From: a virus
IMG/VR virus record: IMGVR_UViG_3300030099_001885
Coordinates: 1 to 41,128 of that record
DNA: 41,128 bases
Reading direction: 5' to 3' (one strand)
Part shown: in pieces, positions 26,854-34,628 of the stretch
How the letters are laid out: each line of letters begins with the position of its first letter
Numbering within the stretch: position 1 is the stretch's first letter
Translations under genes and position numbers: made by a program
The notes under the pieces: generated by a model
Database searches by the model: none
Seen by the model: the letters and a program-made list of their open reading frames with translations, nothing else
Told to the model about the DNA's origin: nothing

Positions 26854-27397
26854 TTATGAGGATATCACGCCTGATCAATGGCTAGATATCAATATGCAAC
26901 ACGATATGAACAAAGAACAGGAACTAATAATGCCAACTAATCGTGCAGTCTACTGTGCAGATGGAGAACAAATGCCTAACTGGTGTATGAATGAAGTAAG
27001 TATGAGCGGTGGTAAGTCTGATATGGAAGACTTCCTCGCTGAATTTTGTGAACAAGATCCAAGCGAGCCAACTCGCTATCGTTTCTTGTATGAAAAGATC
27101 TCGCCTATTGGTGAGTATGAACAAGATGATACCAATTGGAATCAAATCCAAGCTCAACGTGATGCTTGGGGTTGCAAGTGGGATATGACTGATTATGCTT
27201 TTACTACCTATACAGAAGAGTGGAATGACAAAGAGTGGATTCACCTTGACGGTAACTATGATACCCCATGGGGTCCACCCTACAAGATCTACGACAGGAT
27301 TGTAGAGATTATTGAAGAGCGTGACTGGGACATTGAGTTCAATGAATGGTTCTTCAAAGAACCCGGCATGCAACTTGCAGGGTGGTTGCCAGAATGA
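26834..27397 (+). CDS. Api92/YubB-like (DUF1281) protein
   Basis: 187 aa. The segment MPNWCMNEVSMSG (about residues 47-59) is the hallmark opening of Api92-like/DUF1281 proteins of phages and plasmids, and later WGCKWDM and TPWGPP match the conserved Trp-containing motifs of the family (ferredoxin-like fold). The function of the family is not known. In most members MPNWC is at the very N-terminus; here an extra 46 residues precede it. Translation could start at ATG 26834 or 26843, or at ATG 26930 (AGGA upstream), which would leave a 14-residue extension. It overlaps the previous gene by 20 bp. Confidence 0.7.
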   Translation: MPSMLYNYEDITPDQWLDINMQHDMNKEQELIMPTNRAVYCADGEQMPNWCMNEVSMSGGKSDMEDFLAEFCEQDPSEPTRYRFLYEKISPIGEYEQDDTNWNQIQAQRDAWGCKWDMTDYAFTTYTEEWNDKEWIHLDGNYDTPWGPPYKIYDRIVEIIEERDWDIEFNEWFFKEPGMQLAGWLPE

Positions 27398-27612
27398 AGT
27401 TCTATCACCACCTTACATTGGATGAAGCAACTGCTAGACATGGCTCATGCGAAGACTTTCGCTTCTGTTTTGCAGAGGATGTTGCACCTAAGATTCGTTC
27501 AGTTGATATCCCTCGTATCATTGAACGTTTGCAGTATCACTATGAGTCGTATCAGATCCTAGAACAAGAGCACTGGGATAAGATGCAGCACAATCATGGA
27601 GATGAAGAATGA
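27394..27612 (+). CDS. Unknown 72-aa protein
   Basis: 72 aa. ATG 27394 overlaps the previous stop (ATGA), which supports this start over the longer frame from 27346. The protein is helical, rich in His, Glu and aromatic residues (RIIERLQYHYESYQILEQEHW). Coupled to the next gene by another ATGA overlap. No family recognised. Confidence 0.7.
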   Translation: MKFYHHLTLDEATARHGSCEDFRFCFAEDVAPKIRSVDIPRIIERLQYHYESYQILEQEHWDKMQHNHGDEE

Positions 27613-27812
27613 AAGTTGAGAATAAGAATGCTCACCAATCTGCTAACAAAGTGTATTACTATGCTACCTGCGTGGATGAGGTGGGTAAAATTAAACACCT
27701 GCTTCTTACAGAATCTGAGCTGGATAAATGTGAAGATCGGGCAAAGAAAAACCGTGAAGATTTACCGAGCGGGTTCACTGCTATTTATGTTCAGCGTAAT
27801 ACATTCTGGTAA
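27609..27812 (+). CDS. Unknown 67-aa protein
   Basis: 67 aa, start coupled to the previous stop (ATGA). The sequence suggests a small alpha/beta domain: a beta hairpin (KVYYYATCVDEVGKIKHLLL), a charged helix, then a C-terminal strand (GFTAIYVQRNTFW). The frame starting at 27616 is a shadow. No family recognised. Confidence 0.65.
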   Translation: MKVENKNAHQSANKVYYYATCVDEVGKIKHLLLTESELDKCEDRAKKNREDLPSGFTAIYVQRNTFW

Positions 27813-27855
27813 AAAATAAATTAATTAACACAACCTTAACTTGAAAGGAAGTATA

Positions 27856-27999
27856 ATGTGCATGTTGCCTGACGATAATGATGATCTTGAAGATGATGTT
27901 CACTGCTATAATTTAGATGATATAGACGATAATAATATTATCTTTCAAGAAGAAGTTGACAGACTAGATTATAATACTTATAATATAGAGGAAGAATAA
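27856..27999 (+). CDS. 47-aa very acidic protein
   Basis: A small ORF with AAAGGAAG five bases upstream of ATG 27856. Nearly half of the residues are Asp or Glu (DDNDDLEDDVH; EVDRLDYN), with only one Arg. Such composition is seen in DNA-mimic inhibitors, but the protein may also be disordered and of other function. Its stop overlaps the next start (TAATG). Confidence 0.6.
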   Translation: MCMLPDDNDDLEDDVHCYNLDDIDDNNIIFQEEVDRLDYNTYNIEEE

Positions 28000-28175
28000 T
28001 GAACTATATTGATCTTGCTATTCCAGAAGATGATGACATTCGTGATGAATGTATGTCAGTCATTGAAGACTGGATGATGAATGAAGAAGACATGGAAAGA
28101 TTTGCCAAGTATATCTTCCCATATCTTAAACCACACTTGGACAAATTGAAAGACGAGGAGACTAATCGTGCATGA
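27999..28175 (+). CDS. 58-aa acidic helical protein
   Basis: A small ORF coupled to the previous gene by TAATG. The product is acidic at the N-terminus (EDDDIRDECMSVIEDWMMNEE) and probably all helical. It overlaps the DUF932 gene by 8 bp, and its end carries the GAGGAG site used by that gene. Function unknown. Confidence 0.6.
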   Translation: MNYIDLAIPEDDDIRDECMSVIEDWMMNEEDMERFAKYIFPYLKPHLDKLKDEETNRA

Positions 28176-29154
28176 AATGTATGAAAATGATTCGGCTATG
28201 TATGCTGGTAGTTCCGCTTGGCATGGCTTGGGTACTGTTGTGGCTGATGCCCCTAGTCCTTACGATGCGCTTAGACTTGCTGGCTTGGATTGGCGAGTCA
28301 TCCCTTCGCACAGCATTGGCTGTAATTACATGCGGGGGGATACTGAGCATACCACTGTTACCTCTGAAAAGGTAGCCAACATCCGTGAAGACACTGGTGA
28401 TGTGCTTGGTTGGGTTGGTCCCAACTATAAGCGTATCCAAAACATTGACGTAGCCGAGCTGGCTTATGCCGTGGCTGGTAATGACACCAAGGTAGAGACT
28501 GCTGGTAGTCTTCGCAATGGTGCTCGTACTTACTTCTTGTTGAAGTTCAACGAGTTCTCTACGCAACATAGTGATGATGTAACCAATGAGTATCTGTTGC
28601 TTGCTAACGGACACGATGGTTTGATGGCATTCAATGCTATCCCAACTGCTATCCGTGTTGTCTGTGCTAACACCTTGGCTATTGCCATGGCTCAAGCAAA
28701 TGCCTATCGTATTGCCCACAAGGGTAACATGGAAGATAAGCTTGCTGACCTGTACGATGCTATCGTTGCAGCCAAGCAAGACAGTCGTGTCTTTGAAGAT
28801 AAGGTTCGACACCTTGCTAATCAAGGCATGACTCGTCACACACTGAAAGATTACTATGATCTGATGTACAACAAGTACTTCAATCAAGTCGATGATAAGT
28901 CATCTGACCGTGATTGGAAGAAGAAAATTGAAACCACTTTGAAGTGGGAGAATAGATTTGAGATTGAAGCTAGTACTGCAGGTAACAACCTGTGGAATGC
29001 ATTCAACTCTATCACCTACTTTGTTCAGCACACCCTGCCAACGCGTGGTCGTACTGAAGCACAACGTCGAGAGAATCGACTACATACAAACATGTTCGGA
29101 ACCTCTGGTTCTCTGAAGACTAAGATCTTTGAGAACACTTTGGAACTGATCTAA
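28168..29154 (+). CDS. DUF932 phage/plasmid-like protein
   Basis: 328 aa. The N-terminal SAWHGLGTVV, the following LDWRV, and the internal pattern YLLLANGHDGLMAFNAIPTA-VCANTL match the DUF932 / phage-plasmid-like protein family (TIGR03299), about 330 aa long. The molecular function is unknown; members occur widely in phages and plasmids, often near replication or recombination genes. The start is GTG 28168 (GAGGAG seven bases upstream); ATG 28177 would be too far from the site. The gene ends the small-gene chain and is followed by an intrinsic terminator. Confidence 0.85.
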   Translation: MHEMYENDSAMYAGSSAWHGLGTVVADAPSPYDALRLAGLDWRVIPSHSIGCNYMRGDTEHTTVTSEKVANIREDTGDVLGWVGPNYKRIQNIDVAELAYAVAGNDTKVETAGSLRNGARTYFLLKFNEFSTQHSDDVTNEYLLLANGHDGLMAFNAIPTAIRVVCANTLAIAMAQANAYRIAHKGNMEDKLADLYDAIVAAKQDSRVFEDKVRHLANQGMTRHTLKDYYDLMYNKYFNQVDDKSSDRDWKKKIETTLKWENRFEIEASTAGNNLWNAFNSITYFVQHTLPTRGRTEAQRRENRLHTNMFGTSGSLKTKIFENTLELI

Positions 29155-29188
29155 TGAATCACGCGCACGCCCTCTCAGCGTGAACCCC

Positions 29189-29224
29189 GAATACTACTCA
29201 GGAAACTGGGTAGTATTCTTTTTC
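29189..29224 (+). terminator. Intrinsic terminator after the DUF932 gene
   Basis: GAATACTACTC pairs with GGGTAGTATTC (11 bp, one wobble) around a short A-rich loop, followed by five T. It separates the small-gene cluster from RNA polymerase 2. Confidence 0.88.
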
Positions 29225-29241
29225 CAACATAAGGAGTATGC

Positions 29242-31680
29242 ATGCTTTGGGATAAACTGTCTTATGAAGAACAGCAAAGAAGAATTGATGTTGAATCTAC
29301 TATGGAAGAGGAGACATTGTTATCCTCTATCCAAAAGTATTGGGATGATTACGACAGGGCTCCTGATGAAGGTATCCCTGAACAAAAACTGTTAGATGAT
29401 TTTATTGAGGATCTAGCACCGCAGTATCAAGAATGGATTGATAAGGTATCTAATAGTCCTAAGTGTCCGCAGTGGGTCTACCCATTGTTTGCTCTTGGTG
29501 CTCACAAGATGGCTGATCTAACACTTAGATCTGTCATGCGACTGTGGTTAAATAGTAGTGCATTCAAAGAAGATAATGATGGTATTATCCATCCACCACT
29601 AGCACAGCATGTGGTTAGAATGATTGCAAAGGATGCTGTCAATATTATTTCTTATCAGTTTGCTAAAGATGAATTCAAACAGGACTGGCAACGACAGTCA
29701 AAGTTTATTAAAAACTGGTCAGAGAAAAGATGTATTGCTTTTGCTACCAAGATGGCAAAGATACCAGAGATGACTTTAAAACAGAAGGATGACTTTGGTC
29801 ATCACATGTTGCGTATTGCAGAAGCATCAGGTGCTATTCAAACTACAAAGAGAAGCAAACGTAGAGGCAGGGGCTGGACTCATGCACTACATGTAGAGTT
29901 TAGTCCTTCTCTCCTAGCATATCTAAATGAAAGACATAAGTTGATGGAGACATCTATGCTTGTGTATCGCCCTATGATTATACCACCTGTAGATCATCAG
30001 ATAGATAACTCGGGTGGATACTTACATCACTGGATTAGAAAAGAAGTTGTACACAGATATGTATCTGAGTATGCAGAAGACAAAGCTATTCACCAGAAAC
30101 ATTCAGAGCCATCACAGTTTGTACTTGATGGTGTTAATGCTATGATGCAGACTGAGTGGGCTGTAAACTCTAGAGTCTTAGATGTAATGGAGAACATGTT
30201 CAAATCAAATAACAGGCAGGCTAATCTACCAGCCTATGACTTTGATGAGTTTAAGTTCTCCGATCCATATCCTGAAGATGCACCTAAAGATATACAAGCT
30301 AAGTGGTGTCAACGTAGAGAAGAGATGTATAGTGATTGGTTTAAACAAGAGCAGGCTAGAGCTAGAATGTTAGTTCGCCTATCTCTTGCTAAGAAGATGC
30401 AGAAGTATCAGTTCTTTTACATGCCTATTACGCTTGACTTCCGGGGGCGAGCGTATACTACATGCGAGCTGCTGTCTCATCAGAGTTCTGATTTTGACAA
30501 AGCATTGATTCATTTTGCTGAGCCTGTTAAACAAACAGAGCGTGGTTTATATTGGGTTAAAGTGCATGTGGCTAATCTGTTTGATCAAGATAAACTATCA
30601 TTTAATGATCGTGTTAAATGGGTAGATGATAACATGGATATGCTGCAACGTATTAATACAGATCCATACGAAAACAAAGAATGGATTTCAGATAAAAAGA
30701 AAAAGAACCCATCATTCCAAAGACTTGCTGCTGTGTTTGAGTTGTGTCGTACAGATGGATTGACGCAGCTTGCACCGCAGATGGACGGGGCTTGTAATGG
30801 GTCGCAGCATTGGGCTGCTATTATGGGGGATGAGGTTATTGGTACGCTTACTAATGTACTACCTGAAGATAAACCTCAAGACTTGTACCAGTTTATTGCA
30901 GACAAGGCTACAGAGTATTGTAAACTAAATACAAAAGATATACCATGGTGTGAAGACTTCCTAGAATACTGGCCTGACGGTATTGATCGTGCTGTAACTA
31001 AACGACCTACCATGTGTGATGCATATGGACTTACGTTTTATGGTATTCAAAAGTATATTAAGATTGAAGGTCATGTTGACTGGGTGCCAAAAGATAAACA
31101 GGGTGGGGCTATTGTAGAGCTGGCTCGTGCTATCCAAGCAGGGCTAGGCGAAGCATTGCAAGAACCTAATCGTGGTAAAGAATGGCTCAAAGAATGTGCT
31201 GAGATTTGTGGCAATGCTGAGATGCATCTGGAATACACTGTGCCTAGTGGATTTAAAGTGGTGCATGCATATTATCAAATCAAAAAACGTCGTTCACTAG
31301 CGTCACTCTTTAACCACAAAGAACTTATATTCTGGAATGTCTCTAAAGATGTGCATAAAGATAAGGCAATGTTAGGTATTCCGCCTAACTATATACATTC
31401 ACTAGATGCTAGTCATATGTTCTGCACTATTAAACAAATGATTAATGCAGGTATTGAAAGATTTAGTATGATACATGATTCATATGGTTGTCCTGCACCG
31501 TATGTGGATATGATGAATCAATTTATTAGAGATGAGTTTTTAAAAATGCACAAGGAGAATCAACTTGAAGTATTCAAACGATGCGTCGAAGCAACCACGG
31601 GTGTCACACTCCCTGATGTCCCAGAACGAAGAGACATGGATCTCACAGGAGTCTTGGACTCCAAGTACTTCTTTTCCTGA
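29242..31680 (+). CDS. T7-like RNA polymerase 2, 812 aa
   Basis: Single-subunit DNA-directed RNA polymerase, close to the T7 layout (883 aa). Motifs in order: DFRGR (D399-R403); motif A PQMDGACNGSQH with catalytic D515; motif B DRAVTKRPTMCDAYG with R583, K587, Y595 and G596 at the exact T7 spacing; PPNYIHSLDASH (715-725); and motif C IHDSYG with D746. About 398 residues precede DFRGR, so a full N-terminal domain for promoter recognition is present, unlike the 590-aa polymerase upstream. It ends KYFFS, similar in nature to the aromatic foot of T7 polymerase. AAGGAG lies five bases before the ATG. It follows a terminator and begins the middle/replication block, so it likely drives later genes from its own promoters. 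Confidence 0.95.
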   Translation: MLWDKLSYEEQQRRIDVESTMEEETLLSSIQKYWDDYDRAPDEGIPEQKLLDDFIEDLAPQYQEWIDKVSNSPKCPQWVYPLFALGAHKMADLTLRSVMRLWLNSSAFKEDNDGIIHPPLAQHVVRMIAKDAVNIISYQFAKDEFKQDWQRQSKFIKNWSEKRCIAFATKMAKIPEMTLKQKDDFGHHMLRIAEASGAIQTTKRSKRRGRGWTHALHVEFSPSLLAYLNERHKLMETSMLVYRPMIIPPVDHQIDNSGGYLHHWIRKEVVHRYVSEYAEDKAIHQKHSEPSQFVLDGVNAMMQTEWAVNSRVLDVMENMFKSNNRQANLPAYDFDEFKFSDPYPEDAPKDIQAKWCQRREEMYSDWFKQEQARARMLVRLSLAKKMQKYQFFYMPITLDFRGRAYTTCELLSHQSSDFDKALIHFAEPVKQTERGLYWVKVHVANLFDQDKLSFNDRVKWVDDNMDMLQRINTDPYENKEWISDKKKKNPSFQRLAAVFELCRTDGLTQLAPQMDGACNGSQHWAAIMGDEVIGTLTNVLPEDKPQDLYQFIADKATEYCKLNTKDIPWCEDFLEYWPDGIDRAVTKRPTMCDAYGLTFYGIQKYIKIEGHVDWVPKDKQGGAIVELARAIQAGLGEALQEPNRGKEWLKECAEICGNAEMHLEYTVPSGFKVVHAYYQIKKRRSLASLFNHKELIFWNVSKDVHKDKAMLGIPPNYIHSLDASHMFCTIKQMINAGIERFSMIHDSYGCPAPYVDMMNQFIRDEFLKMHKENQLEVFKRCVEATTGVTLPDVPERRDMDLTGVLDSKYFFS

Positions 31681-31954
31681 ACGTGTGGAGATATGGTGGC
31701 ATGATGCGGAAACTTGTGGCGGTCCCGGTTGGGTTGATAGGAATGATGCTGATGATTATATATTTAGTAATCTTCCTATTATTAAATCTGTTGGCTTTCT
31801 TTGTGCTATTACCGATACTCATTATTCTATTACCGATAATGTGGGTCACGACCAAATTGGCGGGGTCACAAAGATACCTATAGGTATGATACAAAATGTT
31901 TACTATTTAGAAAGGACTAATAATGACACATCTAGTAATCAATTCAGAGGGTGA
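31565..31954 (+). CDS. Small conserved-type phage protein (up to 129 aa)
   Basis: The core (VEIWWHDAETCGGPGWVD ... SVGFLCAITD ... GGVTKIPIGMIQNVYYLE) follows a pattern I know from small phage proteins: W-D...GGW...SVGF...IPKG-I...L. No function is known. The start is uncertain: TTG 31565 has AAGGAG seven bases upstream but lies inside the polymerase gene; ATG 31616 and GTG 31685 lack a site. A competing frame (31701-31883) encodes a hydrophobic 60-aa peptide, which I regard as a shadow. The stop overlaps the next gene by 32 bp. Confidence 0.55.
   Translation: MKYSNDASKQPRVSHSLMSQNEETWISQESWTPSTSFPERVEIWWHDAETCGGPGWVDRNDADDYIFSNLPIIKSVGFLCAITDTHYSITDNVGHDQIGGVTKIPIGMIQNVYYLERTNNDTSSNQFRG
31874..31887 (+). 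promoter_or_regulatory. 14-bp perfect palindrome with CTATAGG core
   Basis: ATACCTATAGGTAT is a perfect inverted repeat near the end of the preceding small gene and 36 bp before the next start. It could be an operator or, since CTATAGG resembles the initiation part of T7-type promoters, a phage promoter. A similar CTCTATAGGCA occurs upstream of the gene at 20344. Confidence 0.3.
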
Positions 31955-32180
31955 TATGGAGAAAGGTATTACAGAAGCTGTTACTCTAGCAAAGATTGAT
32001 GGCTCTAATCTAACAATAGAATTACCTTCAGAAAATTTTGCAAAATTATTTATGGAAAATATGTTCGTTGCCTTTGTTGAGGCAGGTGTAAAGAAAGAAA
32101 CCGATATGCAGTTGAACGTAATGTTCCCTGTAGAGGAGGATAATGATGAAGAAGAAAGCGATGGAGCAGGCAAAGAGTAA
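31923..32180 (+). CDS. Unknown 85-aa acidic protein
   Basis: 85 aa. AAAGGA lies seven bases before ATG 31923. It looks like a small alpha/beta domain (GSNLTIELPSENFAKLFMENMFVAFVEAG) with a very acidic C-terminal tail (EEDNDEEESDG). No family recognised. It overlaps the next gene by 38 bp, which suggests coupled translation. Confidence 0.7.
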   Translation: MTHLVINSEGDMEKGITEAVTLAKIDGSNLTIELPSENFAKLFMENMFVAFVEAGVKKETDMQLNVMFPVEEDNDEEESDGAGKE

Positions 32181-32481
32181 GCCTGCCGCTAAGTTCTTTC
32201 ACAAAGGAGAATGGTTTGACGTTCTCGAAGTGAAAGAGTATAATTACGATGAGCTTAATGCTCTGCAGCGGTTGCATATTGATGGTCTTGTTGACCTGTA
32301 TGCACCGCGTCGTGCTGAAGCTTGTAAGTACAAGCATAATGCTGATGAGAAAGGTCAGTTCATTTCAGCTGAGTATATCGAGGGCTCAGAAAGAATGGTA
32401 GATCTTCCCTCCCATGTTGATCAATGGAAGGATGACTACAAACGGAGATTTAGAAATGGCAAGAGTACTCGTAATAGGTGA
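32143..32481 (+). CDS. Unknown 112-aa basic protein
   Basis: 112 aa. The start ATGATG (32143 or 32146) has AGAGGAGG just upstream. The N-terminus is Lys-rich (KKKAMEQAKSKPAAK), then an acidic-aromatic middle and a basic C-terminus (KRRFRNGKSTRNR), so it may bind nucleic acid. It overlaps the metallophosphoesterase gene by 26 bp. No family recognised. Confidence 0.7.
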   Translation: MMKKKAMEQAKSKPAAKFFHKGEWFDVLEVKEYNYDELNALQRLHIDGLVDLYAPRRAEACKYKHNADEKGQFISAEYIEGSERMVDLPSHVDQWKDDYKRRFRNGKSTRNR

Positions 32482-33136
32482 TACCCACTGTCCAGCCATG
32501 GACCTTGGGTATCCAAACTTCCTAGAAGAAATGGCTGATCAGTGGGAGATTGATACCGTAGTTCATATCGGTGATGTCGTAGACTGGGCTAGCATTTCCT
32601 ACCACGAGAAGATGCCCGGCTTTGATAGCCCAGCCTTGGAATACCAGAAAGCTCTGGATCAAGTGCAAATGTTGTATAAGTTATTTCCTAAGGCTACTGT
32701 CATGACGGGTAATCATGATGACCTACCCCGGAGACAAATGACTACTGTTGGCTTGCCTGAAGAGTGCTTAGTTGACTACAACTATCTGTGGAAAACTCCG
32801 GGCTGGGATTGGAGGCCAAGATATGCTACTCACAATTTGGATGGTGTGTTATATCGGCATGGCGATAGCGGTCGTGGTGGCAAGTATGCGGCACTAAATA
32901 ATGCTATGGATAACTTTAACTCTTATGTGCAAGGGCATACTCACTCACTAGCTGGTGTTAATTACTATCGTAATGAAGGTGGTAGAGTCTTTGGTATGAA
33001 CGTAGGCTGTGGTGTAGACCACGATCAATTAGCTATGTACTATGCACGGAGATACAATGCCAAACCTATCTTAGGCTGTGGTATTGTATTGGATGGCAAG
33101 TATGCATACTGGGAACCATACAATGGCATTGCGTGA
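32456..33136 (+). CDS. Calcineurin-like metallophosphoesterase
   Basis: 226 aa. Two-metal phosphoesterase with the complete motif set: GDTH (D9, H11), GDVVD (D40, D43), GNHD (N86, H87), H135 and GHTH (H161, H163). Such phage enzymes hydrolyse phosphomono- or diesters; the substrate here (nucleotides, cyclic nucleotides, DNA or RNA ends) cannot be told from sequence. ATG 32456 is preferred because it starts directly before the first strand (ARVLVIGDTH) and has GGAG nine bases upstream; the frame from 32414 would add 14 unlikely residues. It lies between RNA polymerase 2 and the SSB-like gene. Confidence 0.9.
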   Translation: MARVLVIGDTHCPAMDLGYPNFLEEMADQWEIDTVVHIGDVVDWASISYHEKMPGFDSPALEYQKALDQVQMLYKLFPKATVMTGNHDDLPRRQMTTVGLPEECLVDYNYLWKTPGWDWRPRYATHNLDGVLYRHGDSGRGGKYAALNNAMDNFNSYVQGHTHSLAGVNYYRNEGGRVFGMNVGCGVDHDQLAMYYARRYNAKPILGCGIVLDGKYAYWEPYNGIA

Positions 33137-33386
33137 TGACTTAAGAGAAAAATGGTTTAAGAATAATAGTCGTAGTTATAAAGACCGCGATGTAAAATTT
33201 GGTAGAAAAAATAAAAACAAGTGGTATCCTACTAACATGAATGAACAAGGCAAGGGATCAGCACCACGAAATAAAAATATTTCTTATGCTGAAGAAGACT
33301 TGCGTTGGAAGCTCGCTTTTGGTAAAATATCCGAACAAGAATTCAATGAAGCCATGGAGAAATTAAATGGCAAAGAATCAAATTGA
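33123..33386 (+). CDS. Unknown 87-aa basic protein
   Basis: 87 aa. ATG 33123 overlaps the end of the phosphoesterase gene by 14 bp. The N-terminal half is very rich in Lys, Arg and Asn (KNNSRSYKDRDVKFGRKNKNKWYP), the C-terminal half is helical (EEDLRWKLAFGKISEQEFNEAMEKL). It may bind nucleic acid. It overlaps the following 37-aa ORF by 20 bp. No family recognised. Confidence 0.65.
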   Translation: MALRDDLREKWFKNNSRSYKDRDVKFGRKNKNKWYPTNMNEQGKGSAPRNKNISYAEEDLRWKLAFGKISEQEFNEAMEKLNGKESN

Positions 33387-33480
33387 TAGTAGTATTGTTG
33401 CCCGTATGAAGAAGGCGGGAAGAACTCGTCGGCAACATAAGAACAAGTATGGTCAGCGTAAGGCTGGCAGAAAGAATTGA
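33367..33480 (+). CDS. 37-aa very basic small protein
   Basis: A short ORF from ATG 33367 with GGAG upstream (ATGGAGAAATTAA). The product has 13 Lys/Arg residues (RMKKAGRTRRQHKNKYGQRK) and fills the space between the preceding gene and the SSB-like gene. Probably nucleic-acid binding if translated. No family recognised. Confidence 0.5.
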   Translation: MAKNQIDSSIVARMKKAGRTRRQHKNKYGQRKAGRKN

Positions 33481-33489
33481 GGTAATCAT

Positions 33490-34005
33490 ATGAATGATCC
33501 TACTAAAGTGTTTAACACTCACACCCTAGATGTGAAATGGTCACATCTGCATCGTCCTGATGATAAGTTTGGTGCTCCCGGCAACCATAACGTAAGCGTC
33601 GTTGTTGACGATCAGCTTCAGACGCAGCTCAGTGAGATCCAAACTGCCCTTGGTGGTAAGAAGATCAATGGTATGTATGAACAAGAAGATGCTCAGATCC
33701 TTAAGGTCAAGTCTACCTTGTTTACTAACCCACCAGAGAATGGCGGAGAGAAGAAAGATATCTACCCATGTGTAGATGCTAACACCAAGCCTACCAAGGC
33801 TGTGCCTATGGGCGGTGACAAGGTTCGGCTTCGTCTTAAGCCTATGCTTCTCAAGCGTGATGGCTCTGTATCATTCTTCTTAAATGGTGTCCAGATCATT
33901 GAGAAGGGTGAACAACAGCAGAGCAGCGGCTTTGATAAGACTGAAGGATTCGATGGCTCTGAAGCCATGGCTCCTGAGGTTGAGACTCAAGACACCCCGT
34001 TCTAA
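33490..34005 (+). CDS. Single-stranded DNA-binding protein, T7 gp2.5-like
   Basis: 171 aa. The likely role is coating single-stranded DNA and organising the replisome. Support: a beta-rich body (TLDVKWSHLHRPDDKFGAPGN; DKVRLRLKPMLLKRDGSVSFFL), then a flexible Gln/Ser/Gly stretch and an acidic tail ending EVETQDTPF with a terminal phenylalanine, which is the pattern of T7 gp2.5 and similar SSBs; and a position among replication genes next to a resolvase. DUF2815-type proteins have a similar look. The start has GAGGTAAT upstream. The last base of the stop is the first base of the RusA-like gene. Confidence 0.7.
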   Translation: MNDPTKVFNTHTLDVKWSHLHRPDDKFGAPGNHNVSVVVDDQLQTQLSEIQTALGGKKINGMYEQEDAQILKVKSTLFTNPPENGGEKKDIYPCVDANTKPTKAVPMGGDKVRLRLKPMLLKRDGSVSFFLNGVQIIEKGEQQQSSGFDKTEGFDGSEAMAPEVETQDTPF

Positions 34006-34385
34006 TGGAGTGGTCCTTTCCCATTAGTCCTGTTGCGGCTAGTAGACCTCGTGTGTCAAAGCACGGGGCCTACTTTGCCGGACCCTATAAAAACTTTCGA
34101 CGCGAAGCAGCGGAGATTGTAGACGATGTATTGGGAGAATGGGAACCGCTGTCTGGTCCATTGACTGTAGATCTTGAACTGTTTATTGGCAGACCAAAGA
34201 CTACTAAATTAGATGCACCAAAGGCGGACATTGATAATTTTGTAAAGGCTATCTTTGATGTCATGAATGGTAGACTATGGGATGATGACTCACAAGTAAT
34301 TAAACTATACGCTACAAAGCAGTGGGCTGAAGATGCAAATGGATATTTTGTTTTGGGAATTAACAAGGAGAAACCCAATGAGTGA
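34005..34385 (+). CDS. RusA-like Holliday junction endonuclease
   Basis: 126 aa, usual RusA length. Family features: N-terminal strand with PVAASRPRVSKHG, Y-rich segment, then PKADIDNFVKAIFDVMNG with the catalytic aspartates D75 and D77, N78 and K81, and WDDDSQV with D93-D95. RusA enzymes cut four-way junctions as dimers; in a phage the job would be resolving recombination and replication intermediates before packaging. The start is coupled to the SSB-like gene (TAATG). Confidence 0.88.
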   Translation: MEWSFPISPVAASRPRVSKHGAYFAGPYKNFRREAAEIVDDVLGEWEPLSGPLTVDLELFIGRPKTTKLDAPKADIDNFVKAIFDVMNGRLWDDDSQVIKLYATKQWAEDANGYFVLGINKEKPNE

Positions 34386-34623
34386 TTGTAATGAAACTAA
34401 ATGCAGTGTTGAAGACTGCGTGACTCAAGCTGCCGCTTACCTGTGTCAGTTTGATACTGTTGATAATGATCTTTATATTAACAAGATTGCTAATGGTTAT
34501 CTTGTAAAGATTGATGGACAAGATCACAATGGTAATTGGATTGGTCGGCAGTTTGCTATGCCAAATATTTCATGTGTTGAACAAACCTTTGTCGCATGGG
34601 CAGAGCACAAGCGGGACAACTAA
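34378..34623 (+). CDS. Unknown 81-aa protein
   Basis: 81 aa. ATG 34378 overlaps the previous stop and has AAGGAG seven bases upstream. Five cysteines lie in the first half of the protein (C4, C9, C14, C24 and one later), followed by a beta-rich part (YINKIANGYLVKIDGQDHNGNWIG). A metal site is possible, but the spacing fits no known zinc finger. It ends just before the tRNA genes. No family recognised. Confidence 0.65.
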   Translation: MSDCNETKCSVEDCVTQAAAYLCQFDTVDNDLYINKIANGYLVKIDGQDHNGNWIGRQFAMPNISCVEQTFVAWAEHKRDN

Positions 34624-34628
34624 CCGCA

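Noticed and set aside
28162-28887. 241-aa ORF on the minus strand
   Set aside because: It is opposite the DUF932 gene, rich in Ser/Thr/Val/His without motifs; shadow.
31701-31883. 60-aa hydrophobic ORF with two possible membrane segments
   Set aside because: T-rich codon second positions in a shifted frame of a better-supported gene produce this hydrophobicity; kept only as a finding.
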